DNA of 6,940 nucleotides from a bacterium (lineage in GTDB: Bacteria > CBDUZB01 > JAGLHV01), in assembly GCA_023143305.1 (NCBI GenBank), contig JAGLHV010000068.1, forward strand, positions 1-6,940, in the 5' to 3' direction. The notes below the pieces were generated by a model. It was given only the letters and a program-made list of their open reading frames with translations, was not told the origin of the DNA and made no database searches. Each line of letters opens with the position of its first letter. Within the stretch, counting starts at the first letter, position 1. Made by a program: the position numbers and the translations under genes. Positions 1 through 6,390 of this stretch are shown here, piece after piece.

Positions 1-960
1 CTGGAATATAGTCCCAACCGGGAATTTTTGTTAGAGAAAGAAGTAAAGGATTTTTTTGTAAGTGCAGGGTTTTTTGAAGTAATGAATTATTCTTTTAGCA
101 GTGAAGACGGTTTTAATAAATTAGGGGTAAGAGGCAGTTCTTATTATACTAAGGCAGTGAAGGTTAAAAATCCTTTGTCACGGGAATACAGTTTTTTGCG
201 CACGACCCTTTTAGGAAACATCTTAGAAAATATTTTTAAAAACATTAATTATAGTTTATATGATCTTAAGTTATTCGAAATAGGAAAGATTTTTTTTGCC
301 GGAGAAAAGAATCTTTTGCCGGAAGAAAAAAAAATAGTTTCCGGCGCGATTTGTGGGATGATCGAAGAATCTTATTGGCAGAAAAAATCCCGGGAAACAG
401 ACTTTTTTTATTTGAAAGGGGTTATAATAAGGCTTCTGGAGAATTTGGGAATTAAAGATTATAAAGTGGAAAAAGGGTCAAATATTCTTTTTCATCCAAA
501 ACAGTCGGCAAAAATTATTGTTGCCGGAAATATACAGATAGGACAGTTGGGTAAAATATCTCCCTGGATAGCGGAAAAGTATAATTTTGATTTTCCGGTT
601 TATATTTTTGAATTAGATATGGGTGCGCTCTTAAAGAGTCAAAATCTTAAAAGAAATTATTTTCCGATTAGTAAATATCCGGCCGTGGTAAGAGATGTTG
701 CGTTGGTGGTACCTGAAGGAATTTCTTATTTTCAGGTTTCTTCTCAAATAAAAAAAACAGGTGGAAAAGTTATTACTCAAATAAAATTATTTGATGTTTA
801 TCAGGGGAAACAAATAGATAGAGGGTTCAGGAGTATGGCTTATTCTATTATTTATCAGTCCGGAGAAAAGACCTTAACCGATAAAGAAGTTAATTCTATT
901 CATAATAAGGTTCTTCACTCATTGGAGAAAAATTTTAAGGTGAAAATAAGAGACAAATAA
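1..960 (+). CDS. pheT: Phenylalanine--tRNA ligase beta subunit, C-terminal part (5' end outside window)
   Basis: The beta subunit of the cytoplasmic alpha2-beta2 phenylalanyl-tRNA synthetase, which charges tRNA-Phe with phenylalanine using ATP. The frame is open from base 1 (codons for LEYSPNRE precede the first possible TTG start at 28), so this is a truncated gene with 319 residues visible of a usual ~800. Visible residues 10-215 match the catalytic-like core that follows the B5 domain: LEKEVKDFFVSAGFFEVMNYSF, split here as LEKEVKDFF then GFFEVMNYSF, the NPLSREYSFLRTTLLGNIL block near residues 57-75, and LFEIGKIF near 91-98. Residues ~220-317 are the FDX-ACB anticodon-binding domain, with YPAVVRDVALVV and LFDVYQGKQIDRGFRS. 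It ends in TAA 38 nt before the next gene. I infer that pheS lies upstream. Identification is secure; no damage is seen in the visible part. Confidence 0.96.
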   Translation: MEYSPNREFLLEKEVKDFFVSAGFFEVMNYSFSSEDGFNKLGVRGSSYYTKAVKVKNPLSREYSFLRTTLLGNILENIFKNINYSLYDLKLFEIGKIFFAGEKNLLPEEKKIVSGAICGMIEESYWQKKSRETDFFYLKGVIIRLLENLGIKDYKVEKGSNILFHPKQSAKIIVAGNIQIGQLGKISPWIAEKYNFDFPVYIFELDMGALLKSQNLKRNYFPISKYPAVVRDVALVVPEGISYFQVSSQIKKTGGKVITQIKLFDVYQGKQIDRGFRSMAYSIIYQSGEKTLTDKEVNSIHNKVLHSLEKNFKVKIRDK

Positions 961-998
961 AAAAATTTTAAAAGGTTTATTTTTAAACAACAATAATA

Positions 999-1238
999 AT
1001 GAAAATATTAAAGGATAAAATAATAAAAACAGTAGCAATTGTTTATTCTTTAAAAGAAGAGAACAAATTATTAAAAGAAAAGGTTAGTAAAAACGCCGAG
1101 AATGTAAAATTTTTAGAAAGGGAAAATGAAAAAGCACAAAAAATGATCAGGGAAAATGAATTACTTCAGAAAGAACAAGAAAAAATAAAAGGAAAAATGC
1201 TGGAACTTTTAAAAAAAATGGAAAAATTTAAAATATAA
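999..1238 (+). CDS. Small coiled-coil protein, ZapB-like, upstream of zapA
   Basis: A 79-residue, highly charged protein with no signal peptide or membrane segment. From about residue 17 to the end it is almost all Lys/Glu with regularly spaced Leu/Val/Met, which predicts one continuous coiled coil (for example LKEENKLLKEKV and ENELLQKEQEKIKGKMLELL). Its position between pheT and zapA, 18 nt before the zapA start, matches short coiled-coil genes that precede zapA in several bacterial groups and that act, or are thought to act, like ZapB, linking ZapA/FtsZ at midcell. That role is inferred from position and shape; the sequence is too low in complexity to prove homology. The ATG at 999 follows an in-frame TAA at 984-986. 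It has no good Shine-Dalgarno: the nearest GG is at 974-975, inside the loop of a weak A/U hairpin (967-973 with 981-987). It may depend on translation arriving from pheT. Confidence 0.75.
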   Translation: MKILKDKIIKTVAIVYSLKEENKLLKEKVSKNAENVKFLERENEKAQKMIRENELLQKEQEKIKGKMLELLKKMEKFKI

Positions 1239-1244
1239 AAAATT

Positions 1245-1250
1245 AGGTGA
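1245..1250 (+). promoter_or_regulatory. Ribosome binding site AGGTGA deciding a GTG start for zapA
   Basis: AGGTGA lies six bases before the GTG at 1257. No ATG in the zapA frame exists near here, and the ZapA N-terminal beta strand begins at residue 5, so this site fixes the GTG start. Confidence 0.7.
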
Positions 1251-1256
1251 GACGGA

Positions 1257-1541
1257 GTGGCTAAAGACAAAATAGTAATAAAAATATTTGGCAGAGAATA
1301 TGAAGTTACTAGTGAAGAAGATCCGTTACATATATATTCTTTAGCCTCTTTAGTTGATCAAAAAATGAGGGAGATTTCACGCATTACTAACATAGTAGAC
1401 ACAAATAAAGTAGCTGTACTGGCAGCCTTGAATATTGCTGATGAATTGTTTAAATTAAAGGAAAATAAAAATTTTCTTCATGATTCAATGGAAAAAGACA
1501 CTGAAGAATTAGTTAAATTATTAAATACTGTTTTAGAATGA
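1257..1541 (+). CDS. zapA: Cell division protein ZapA
   Basis: ZapA is a cytoplasmic protein that binds FtsZ and promotes bundling of protofilaments in the division ring. The 94 residues follow the family plan. An N-terminal strand pair carries VIKIFGREYEV (residues 7-17), followed by a helix with SLASLVDQKMREIS (28-41). A long helix with KVAVLAALNIADELFKLKE (51-69) then runs into a C-terminal coiled coil used for dimer/tetramer assembly. Length is normal for the family (about 90-110). It starts with GTG after AGGTGA and ends with TGA. With the preceding coiled-coil gene it forms a likely ZapB/ZapA pair transcribed from upstream. The 6S RNA gene begins about 110 nt after its stop, the same zapA-6S order seen in enteric bacteria. 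Identification rests on the fold pattern and the AALNIADEL block and is strong. Confidence 0.9.
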   Translation: MAKDKIVIKIFGREYEVTSEEDPLHIYSLASLVDQKMREISRITNIVDTNKVAVLAALNIADELFKLKENKNFLHDSMEKDTEELVKLLNTVLE

Positions 1542-1619
1542 ATATTTTTGTTTTTGTGGTGTGAATCGGGAAGAAAATTGAATTTTTTCTAGTGGGGGTT
1601 TAGTAAAAGGTATTTTAAT

Positions 1620-1648
1620 TTGAGAAAGTTTTGAGATTTTGTTAAAAT
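1620..1648 (+). promoter_or_regulatory. Sigma-70/sigma-A type promoter of the 6S RNA gene
   Basis: TTGAGA at 1620-1625 and TAAAAT at 1643-1648 are separated by exactly 17 nt, close to the TTGACA-17-TATAAT consensus. The predicted transcription start is around 1655, 16 nt before the closing stem of the 6S RNA. It is the best promoter-like pair I found in the window and it faces an RNA gene expected to have its own strong promoter. The stretch 1542-1619 before it shows no gene, only T-rich sequence. Confidence 0.65.
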
Positions 1649-1654
1649 AATTAG

Positions 1655-1826
1655 AGACCTTTTTAGTTGTCCCTGCGATGTTAGTGATGTGTTGATCATT
1701 TTGAGCCTACAAGCCTAAAATCAGGGAATTTGTCGGTTTTCTGTAATCTTGGTTACAGAAACGGAATACCCACTTGGTATTTGGGCTTCAAAAGGCTACA
1801 CACACGGCATGCGCGGGGGTTTTTTA
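1655..1826 (+). ncRNA. ssrS: 6S RNA (RNA polymerase-binding regulatory RNA)
   Basis: 6S RNA mimics an open promoter and holds sigma-70/A RNA polymerase, mainly in stationary phase. The region has no reading frame but folds into the family's rod shape. The closing stem pairs CCCUGCG (1671-1677) with CGCGGGG (1812-1818), continues as AUGUU with GGCAU around a one-base bulge, then pairs UGUGU (1688-1692) with ACACA (1800-1804). A bubble follows, with a long 5' side at 1693-1703. The arm then resumes: AGCC (1704-1707) with GGCU (1794-1797), and AAGCCU (1711-1716) with GGGCUU (1783-1788). A 9-bp hairpin lies inside (1738-1746 with 1753-1761, loop of six), plus a small hairpin 1765-1770/1776-1781. 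T6 at 1820-1825 directly after the closing stem marks the 3' end. Size (~170 nt) and neighbours (zapA, rarA, cyclo-ligase) fit 6S RNA. The ends are estimates; I had no covariance model to score it. Confidence 0.83.
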
Positions 1827-1908
1827 TTTAATAACCAATAAATTAAAGTTAAATAAGAAATGTCAATTAAGAGCGTAGATTAAAATATCTTTGAAACAGA
1901 AATAAATT

Positions 1909-1912
1909 GGGG
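1909..1912 (+). promoter_or_regulatory. Ribosome binding site GGGG deciding the rarA start
   Basis: GGGG at 1909-1912 sits six bases before ATG 1919. The TTG at 1907, four codons upstream in the same frame, has only A-rich sequence before it and overlaps this site, so the ATG is the better start. The stretch 1827-1908 has no promoter I could support; rarA may be reached by read-through past the 6S RNA or by a promoter I cannot see. Confidence 0.6.
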
Positions 1913-1918
1913 AATAAA

Positions 1919-3223
1919 ATGGATTTGTTTCATCAACGAATAAATAATCAGGATATGCCTTTAGCTTTACGTATGTGCCCTGAAAGTTTAAGCGAGTTTG
2001 TTGGCCAGGGGCATATATTGGGAGAAAATAAACTTTTGCGTAGGCTTATTGAAACAGATAGGATTAGTTCCTTAATTTTTTACGGCCCTTCCGGCTGTGG
2101 GAAATCAGCGTTGGCTAATGTTATTGCTAAAAGGACAAGTAGTAATTTTGTTTCTTTAAATGCAGTAACTTGTGGAGTAGCTGATTTGCGCAGAGAAATA
2201 AAAAATGCTTACCAGAGAAGGGTGCAAAATAATAAAAAAACTATACTGTTGATTGAAGAAATTCATCATTTTAATAAAACACAACAAGATGCCCTCCTTC
2301 CTAATGTAGAGAAAGGAATAATTGTTTTAATAGGTATTACCACTCATAATCCTTGTTTTTATTTAAATTCTGCTTTGATTTCCCGATCGGTAGTGTTTGA
2401 ATTTAAATCCCTGAACGAAAAAGAAATAGAAACTATTTTAACAAAAGCAATGATTGATTTTAATCGGGGATTGGGTAAGTATAAAATAAATGTGGAAAAA
2501 GAAGCTCTTAAACATTTAATCGGAGCTATAGGAGGTGATGCGCGAAAGGCACTAAATGCGTTGGAATTGGGGGTAATTAGTACACTCCCGGATAAAAAAA
2601 ATGTGATTAATTTTACTCTTTCAGTGAGTGAAGAATCTATTCAAAAAAAAGTTCTTCTGTATGATAAAAAAGAAGATGAACATTTTGATACAATTTCAGC
2701 TTTTATTAAAAGTATGAGGGGTTCTGATCCTGATGCTGCTTTATATTGGCTGGCTAAAATGATTTATGCCGGAGAAGATCCCAGGTTTATTGCCAGGAGA
2801 ATTGCTATTTGTGCTTCAGAAGATGTAGGAAACGCAGATCCGCAGGCTATATGTGTAGCGGCGGCTGCTTTAAAGATTAGTGAATTAGTAGGTATGCCCG
2901 AGGCAAAAATTCCTTTGGCGCAAGCAGCTATTTATATTGCCTGTGCACCTAAAAGCAATGCATCTTATTTAGGAATAGAAGCAGCTTTGAAAGATATAGA
3001 GGAAGGTAAAATAATGAAGGTTCCTGTTCATTTAAAAGATGCTCATTCGGGAAAGTTTGGACACGGAAAAGACTATAAATATCCACATGAATTTACCGGG
3101 CATTATGTACAACAGGAATATTTACCGGAAAAAAGAAATTATTATAATCCGACAGAAGAAGGATACGAATCGAAAATAAAAAAACGGTTGATTAGTTTGA
3201 TGGAAAAGAATGAAAATAGATAA
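1919..3223 (+). CDS. rarA: Replication-associated recombination protein RarA (MgsA), AAA+ ATPase
   Basis: RarA/MgsA is a clamp-loader-like AAA+ ATPase that acts as a tetramer at stalled replication forks and single-stranded gaps with SSB. The start is taken at ATG 1919 (434 residues, a typical length); a TTG four codons upstream lacks a ribosome binding site. Domain order is an N-terminal RPESLSEFVGQ-like segment (here MCPESLSEFVGQGHIL), Walker A GPSGCGKS (residues 56-63), Walker B ILLIEE (109-114) with HHFNKTQQDALLP, sensor 1 TTHNP (141-145), the likely arginine finger in SALISR (R156) and sensor 2 GGDARKALNALE (205-216). The C-terminal tetramer region has GSDPDAALYWLAKMI, FIARRIAICASEDVGNADP, and near the end VPVHLKDAH and YKYPHEFTGHYV. 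Several usually conserved positions differ: Walker B has Glu for the first Asp, HRFNK reads HHFNK and TTENP reads TTHNP. It overlaps the next gene by 14 nt, suggesting coupled translation. Confidence 0.95.
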   Translation: MDLFHQRINNQDMPLALRMCPESLSEFVGQGHILGENKLLRRLIETDRISSLIFYGPSGCGKSALANVIAKRTSSNFVSLNAVTCGVADLRREIKNAYQRRVQNNKKTILLIEEIHHFNKTQQDALLPNVEKGIIVLIGITTHNPCFYLNSALISRSVVFEFKSLNEKEIETILTKAMIDFNRGLGKYKINVEKEALKHLIGAIGGDARKALNALELGVISTLPDKKNVINFTLSVSEESIQKKVLLYDKKEDEHFDTISAFIKSMRGSDPDAALYWLAKMIYAGEDPRFIARRIAICASEDVGNADPQAICVAAAALKISELVGMPEAKIPLAQAAIYIACAPKSNASYLGIEAALKDIEEGKIMKVPVHLKDAHSGKFGHGKDYKYPHEFTGHYVQQEYLPEKRNYYNPTEEGYESKIKKRLISLMEKNENR

Positions 3224-3857
3224 GAATAATTTAAGGAACAAATTCAGAAAATTAAGAAAAAATCTTTCATTGGAGGAAAGAGAAGAAAAAAGCAAGAAAA
3301 TAGCTCAAAGATTATTTACTTTACCGGAATTTAAAGAAGCAAAAGTTGTTATGTTTTATTTTAGTTTTGAAGGGGAAGTAGTAACGGAAGAAATGATAAA
3401 TGCTGCCTTAAATATGGGGAAAAAGATAGTGTTGCCTGTAATAGTAGACCGGCAAGGGGAGATGGAAGTTTTCCAGGTGAGTAAAACTTATAAAAAACAA
3501 TTAAAGAAAGGAATATTTGGAATAATGGAGATAAAAAAGCCTTCAATAAAAAAGTTTAATAAAAATAATATTGAAATGGTAGTTATTCCGGGAATAGTTT
3601 TTGACTCTCGGAGGCAAAGGATAGGGTTTGGTTATGGATATTATGATCGGTTTTTAAAAAAATTGAGAAAAGAAGTTTCCAGAGTTGGTTTAGCCTATGA
3701 ATTTCAGGTAATAGATAAAATTCCCTTTAACAGGAAACATGATATAAACATGAATTTAGTAATTACCGAAAAAAGAGTAATTAGGGCTAAAAAAGTTGCC
3801 GGAGAAGTAATTGAAAGGAAAGAATGTAGTAGGATAATAAATAATAAAATAAGATAG
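3210..3857 (+). CDS. fau: 5-formyltetrahydrofolate cyclo-ligase (5,10-methenyltetrahydrofolate synthetase)
   Basis: A cytoplasmic folate enzyme that converts 5-formyltetrahydrofolate to 5,10-methenyltetrahydrofolate with ATP; also named YgfA or MTHFS. The 215-residue product begins with the basic helix LRNKFRKLRKNLS, then FYFSFEGEVVTEEMI (residues 49-63) and the strand KKIVLPVI. The signature block at 125-149 reads VIPGIVFDSRRQRIGFG followed by YGYYDRFL, and the C-terminal block holds KHDINMNLVITE (176-187). These are the expected substrate- and ATP-binding regions. The middle KKGIFGIMEIKKP matches the usual KG.yGi.EP only partly. About 20 basic residues extend past the usual end of the fold. 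The start lies inside rarA, with GGA at 3202-3204 as ribosome binding site. In enteric bacteria the same gene directly follows 6S RNA; here rarA lies between them. Identification is strong. Confidence 0.92.
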   Translation: MKIDKNNLRNKFRKLRKNLSLEEREEKSKKIAQRLFTLPEFKEAKVVMFYFSFEGEVVTEEMINAALNMGKKIVLPVIVDRQGEMEVFQVSKTYKKQLKKGIFGIMEIKKPSIKKFNKNNIEMVVIPGIVFDSRRQRIGFGYGYYDRFLKKLRKEVSRVGLAYEFQVIDKIPFNRKHDINMNLVITEKRVIRAKKVAGEVIERKECSRIINNKIR

Positions 3858-3858
3858 A

Positions 3859-3864
3859 AAGGGG
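3859..3864 (+). promoter_or_regulatory. Ribosome binding site AAGGGG deciding the true rny start
   Basis: AAGGGG lies six bases before ATG 3871. It shows that rny begins here and not at a downstream TTG (4114) that has no ribosome binding site and would start inside the coiled coil. Confidence 0.75.
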
Positions 3865-3870
3865 CGAATT

Positions 3871-5430
3871 ATGAATAAGTTTAGTTTATGGACAATTGGT
3901 AGCCTTTTTTAAGGGACACTTTTAGGTTATTTATTAAGGCTAATTTATATTAAGTTTAATATTAATCTTTCAGAAAAAGAATCTAAAAGAATTTTAGAAG
4001 AGGCTGTTAGAGAAGCAGAAACAAAGAAGAAAGAGGGTTTTTTAGAGATAAAAGAAGAAAGACATCGACTTCGGATAGAATTTGATAAAGAAACACGTAG
4101 TCGCCGGGTAGAATTGAATAATGCAGAAAAAAGATTAATTCAAAAAGAACAAAACCTGGATAAAAAAATGGATATTTCAGACAGGAAAGAAAAAGAGGTT
4201 ATAGTAAAAGAGAAATATTTGCTTAACCAGGATAAACAGCTTCGGGAAAAAGAGCAAAGGATAAGCAGACAGAATGAAGAACAAAAGAAGGTATTAGAAC
4301 GATTGGCTAAGATGAGTTGTGAAGAAGCGAAGAAACTTCTCCTGCAAAAGATGGAGGAAACGCTGAAATACGAATCAGCTGTGTTAATAAAGAGAATGGA
4401 AGAAGAAACACGGGAAATAGCTAGTAAAAAAGCAAAAGAGATAATTAGTTTGTCTATTCAAAGATGTGCTGCAGAGCATACCGCGGATATTACGGTATCA
4501 ACGGTTTCTTTATCCAGCGATGAAATGAAAGGTAGAATTATAGGTAGGGAAGGGAGAAATATTCGTGCTTTTGAAACGATTACAGGTGTTGATTTAATAG
4601 TTGATGATACTCCGGAGGCGATTACTTTATCTGCATTTGACGGAGTAAGAAGGGAAATAGCCAGGGTAGCTTTAGAAAGATTGATTAGCGATGGAAGAAT
4701 TCATCCTACCCGCATCGAAGAAGTTGTAAATAAGGTAAGTAAGGAGATGGAGGTTTATTTAAAAGAAGTGGGAGAGCAAACGGTTTTTGAGTTAGGGATA
4801 GTGGGTCTTCATCCGGAGCTGGTAAGACTAATAGGTAGATTAAAATATCGAACCAGTTATGGTCAAAATGTTTTACAACATTCCAAAGAAGTAGCCCGTA
4901 TTATGACTGTTTTAGCAGCAGAAATAGGGGTGGATATTACTTTTAGCAAACGCGCCGGGCTTCTGCATGATGTTGGAAAAGCTGTGGATCATGAGGTGGA
5001 AGGGTCTCACCCTCAAATAGGTGCGGATTTAGCTAAAAGATTTAATGAAGGAGATAAAATGGTTAATGCTATTTTATCTCATCATGAAGGGGGAGAAGAA
5101 CCACAAAGTGTAGAAGCAGTATTACTTCAGGCAGCAGATGCAATTTCTGCTGCGCGTCCCGGAGTAAGAAGGGAAAGTTTAGAACGCTATTTAAAAAGAC
5201 TGGAAAAGTTAGAAGGAATAGCTAATGGATTCCAGGGAGTAGAAAAAAGTTATGCAATTCAAGCGGGTAGAGAATTAAGAATTATAGTTGAACCGGAAGA
5301 TATAGATGATAATAACGCAGCCCAATTAGCCAGGGATGTTGCTAAGAAGATTGAACAGGAATTAGAATATCCCGGACAGATAAAAGTTACTGTTATTAGA
5401 GAAATACGGGCAGTGGAATTAGCTAAATAA
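3871..5430 (+). CDS. rny: Ribonuclease Y, interrupted by an in-frame TAA at codon 14
   Basis: RNase Y is a membrane-anchored endoribonuclease that starts mRNA decay and processing. From ATG 3871 the frame spans 519 codons plus stop, matching the usual ~520 residues, but codon 14 (3910-3912) is TAA. The frame does not shift: beyond it, GTLLGYLLRLIYIK completes the N-terminal membrane segment, and then comes the typical Glu/Lys coiled coil (EAETKKKEG, RRVELNNAEKRLIQKEQNLD) at about residues 35-200. The KH RNA-binding domain has GRIIGREGRN at 221-230. The HD catalytic domain has H337, H366-D367 (LLHDVGKA), SHHE at 403-406 and D423 (AADA), all intact. The C-terminal IVEPEDIDD and GQIKVTVIRE are also normal. 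No ATG, GTG or plausible TTG lies between the TAA and 4114. As read, translation gives a 13-residue peptide. Causes could be an assembly base error (TTA for TAA restores Leu), a recent nonsense mutation, or suppression. It follows the cyclo-ligase gene by 13 nt. Confidence 0.93.
3910..3912 (+). other. In-frame TAA stop inside the RNase Y membrane anchor
   Basis: The frame reads SLF*GTLLGYLLRLIYIK across this codon. It follows a run of six T (3905-3910). Reading with one T more or one T fewer leads to a stop within about 20 codons, so slippage by one base does not restore the gene. A single substitution to TTA (Leu) would give an uninterrupted hydrophobic helix. Confidence 0.85.
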
Positions 5431-5464
5431 TATCTAAATAGGGTTTTACTTTATTCAAAATAGA

Positions 5465-5494
5465 ACAGGAATATATTTAAAAGATAGTTCCTGT
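5465..5494 (+). other. Inverted repeat between rny and ymdB (possible weak terminator or processing hairpin)
   Basis: ACAGGAA (5465-5471) pairs perfectly with TTCCTGT (5488-5494) around a 16-nt A/T-rich loop. The sequence after it (ATGTTTGTATTTG) is T-rich but has no unbroken T-run, so it is a poor intrinsic terminator. It could mark an RNA processing or stabilising site between the two genes. The 115-nt gap it lies in has no other feature I can support. Confidence 0.3.
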
Positions 5495-5545
5495 ATGTTT
5501 GTATTTGCCAGAGCAGGGTATTTTAAAATTTAAAAGGGTAAATTA

Positions 5546-6337
5546 ATGAAATTATTGTTTATTGCTGATATTGTGGGTGAAGTGGGAAGAAAGATATTAA
5601 AAGAGTTATTGCCTCAAATAAAAAAAGAGGAACAAATAGATTTTACCATTGTTAATGCAGAGAACTCAGCCGGTGGATTTGGCATTACTCCCAGAGTTGC
5701 CGAGGAAATATTTTTTATGGGGGTGGATGTTATTACTTTGGGAAATCATACCTGGGACCGCAAAGAGGTTTTTGAAATTATAGGTCATCCCCGAATACTT
5801 CGTCCGGCAAACTATCCGCCGAATGTTCCCGGTAAAGGTTTTAATGTATATGTTCCCAGCTTTAAAGGAGTGAAAATCGGAGTAATAAGTCTTATGGGGC
5901 GGGTTTTTATGGCTAACATAGATTGTCCTTTTCGAAAGAGTGATGCTATTATCGAAGAAATAAAAGCGCAAACCCCTATTGTTTTTGTTGATTTTCATGC
6001 TGAGGCAACTTCAGAAAAATTATGTTTTGGCTTGTATCTTGATGGTAAAGTGAGTGCGGTTATTGGGACACATACCCATGTTGCTACTGCCGATGAAAAA
6101 ATTTTACCACAGGGAACAGCATATCTTACCGATGTAGGTATGACCGGTCCCAGTGATTCGGTAATCGGAGTAAAGAAAGAAATAATTTTAAAAAGATATT
6201 TGACTAGTTTACCTATTCGTTTTGAAGTAGCCCGGGAAGGGCCTATTTTTGAGGGAGTAGTTATAGAGATAAATGAAAAAACAGGTAAAGCATTAAGTAT
6301 AAAAAGAATTTCTAAAAAAGAAAAAAGTAGTTCCTGA
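5546..6337 (+). CDS. ymdB: YmdB-family metallophosphoesterase (TIGR00282 type)
   Basis: A cytoplasmic binuclear-metal phosphodiesterase. The Bacillus YmdB hydrolyses 2',3'-cyclic nucleotides and influences the choice between motility and biofilm; its gene is next to rny there too. The 263 residues match the family's usual length (about 260-265). All metal and catalytic motifs are visible: ADIVGEVGR (D8), VNAENSAGG (E39, N40), LGNHTWDRKE (N67, H68), VDFHAEATSEK (H151), GTHTHVATAD (H176, H178), and TDVGMTGPSDSVIG (195-208). The usual GDIVG reads ADIVG, a mild change next to the metal ligand. The start ATG follows AAGGG (5534-5538) by seven bases. A short Lys/Ser-rich tail follows the fold. Pairing with rny suggests a shared role in RNA turnover, but its natural substrate here is not shown by sequence. 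Confidence 0.95.
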   Translation: MKLLFIADIVGEVGRKILKELLPQIKKEEQIDFTIVNAENSAGGFGITPRVAEEIFFMGVDVITLGNHTWDRKEVFEIIGHPRILRPANYPPNVPGKGFNVYVPSFKGVKIGVISLMGRVFMANIDCPFRKSDAIIEEIKAQTPIVFVDFHAEATSEKLCFGLYLDGKVSAVIGTHTHVATADEKILPQGTAYLTDVGMTGPSDSVIGVKKEIILKRYLTSLPIRFEVAREGPIFEGVVIEINEKTGKALSIKRISKKEKSSS

Positions 6338-6380
6338 TTTCCATAAGAAAGAAAATTGTTTTTTTAATAGAGAATAAAAT

Positions 6381-6386
6381 AGGAGG
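6381..6386 (+). promoter_or_regulatory. Very strong ribosome binding site with short spacing
   Basis: AGGAGG is a perfect match to the anti-Shine-Dalgarno and is the strongest in the window. It is only four bases from ATG 6391, shorter than usual. The next in-frame ATG (6412) would be 25 bases away and is less likely. Confidence 0.7.
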
Positions 6387-6390
6387 GTTT

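Noticed and set aside
1572..1590. Hairpin AGAAAA/TTTTCT as a terminator after zapA
   Set aside because: The stem is six base pairs with one G-C and no T-run follows; too weak to call.
1655..1826. tmRNA, SRP RNA or riboswitch as an alternative to 6S RNA
   Set aside because: There is no tRNA-like end, no SRP GGAA tetraloop hairpin and no recognisable ligand-binding core; the long single rod with a bubble and the neighbours fit 6S RNA better.
1907..1918. TTG start for rarA
   Set aside because: It overlaps the GGGG that serves ATG 1919 and has no ribosome binding site of its own.
3361..3546. Open frame of 61 codons on the minus strand
   Set aside because: It lies wholly inside the cyclo-ligase gene, is Leu/Pro/Phe-rich as expected from the complement of an A-rich gene, and has no known motif.
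3902..3915. Programmed frameshift or stop-codon recoding in rny
   Set aside because: The frame is the same on both sides of the TAA, and a one-base slip in the T6 run soon meets another stop. TAA is not the selenocysteine codon, and TAA ends at least five other genes here, so a changed code is excluded.
4114..5430. RNase Y starting at TTG 4114
   Set aside because: There is no ribosome binding site, and the 200 bases upstream in the same frame encode conserved RNase Y sequence, so the gene starts at 3871.
5505..5534. Promoter TTGCCA-18-TTTAAA before ymdB
   Set aside because: The -10 is poor and the predicted start would leave no room for the ribosome binding site at 5534-5538.
5666..5998. 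Open frame of 110 codons on the minus strand
   Set aside because: It is antisense to the conserved core of ymdB, with low-complexity composition and no recognisable domain.
6350..6365. T7 run after ymdB as an intrinsic terminator
   Set aside because: Only an A/T stem of about four pairs precedes it, with no G-C-rich hairpin.
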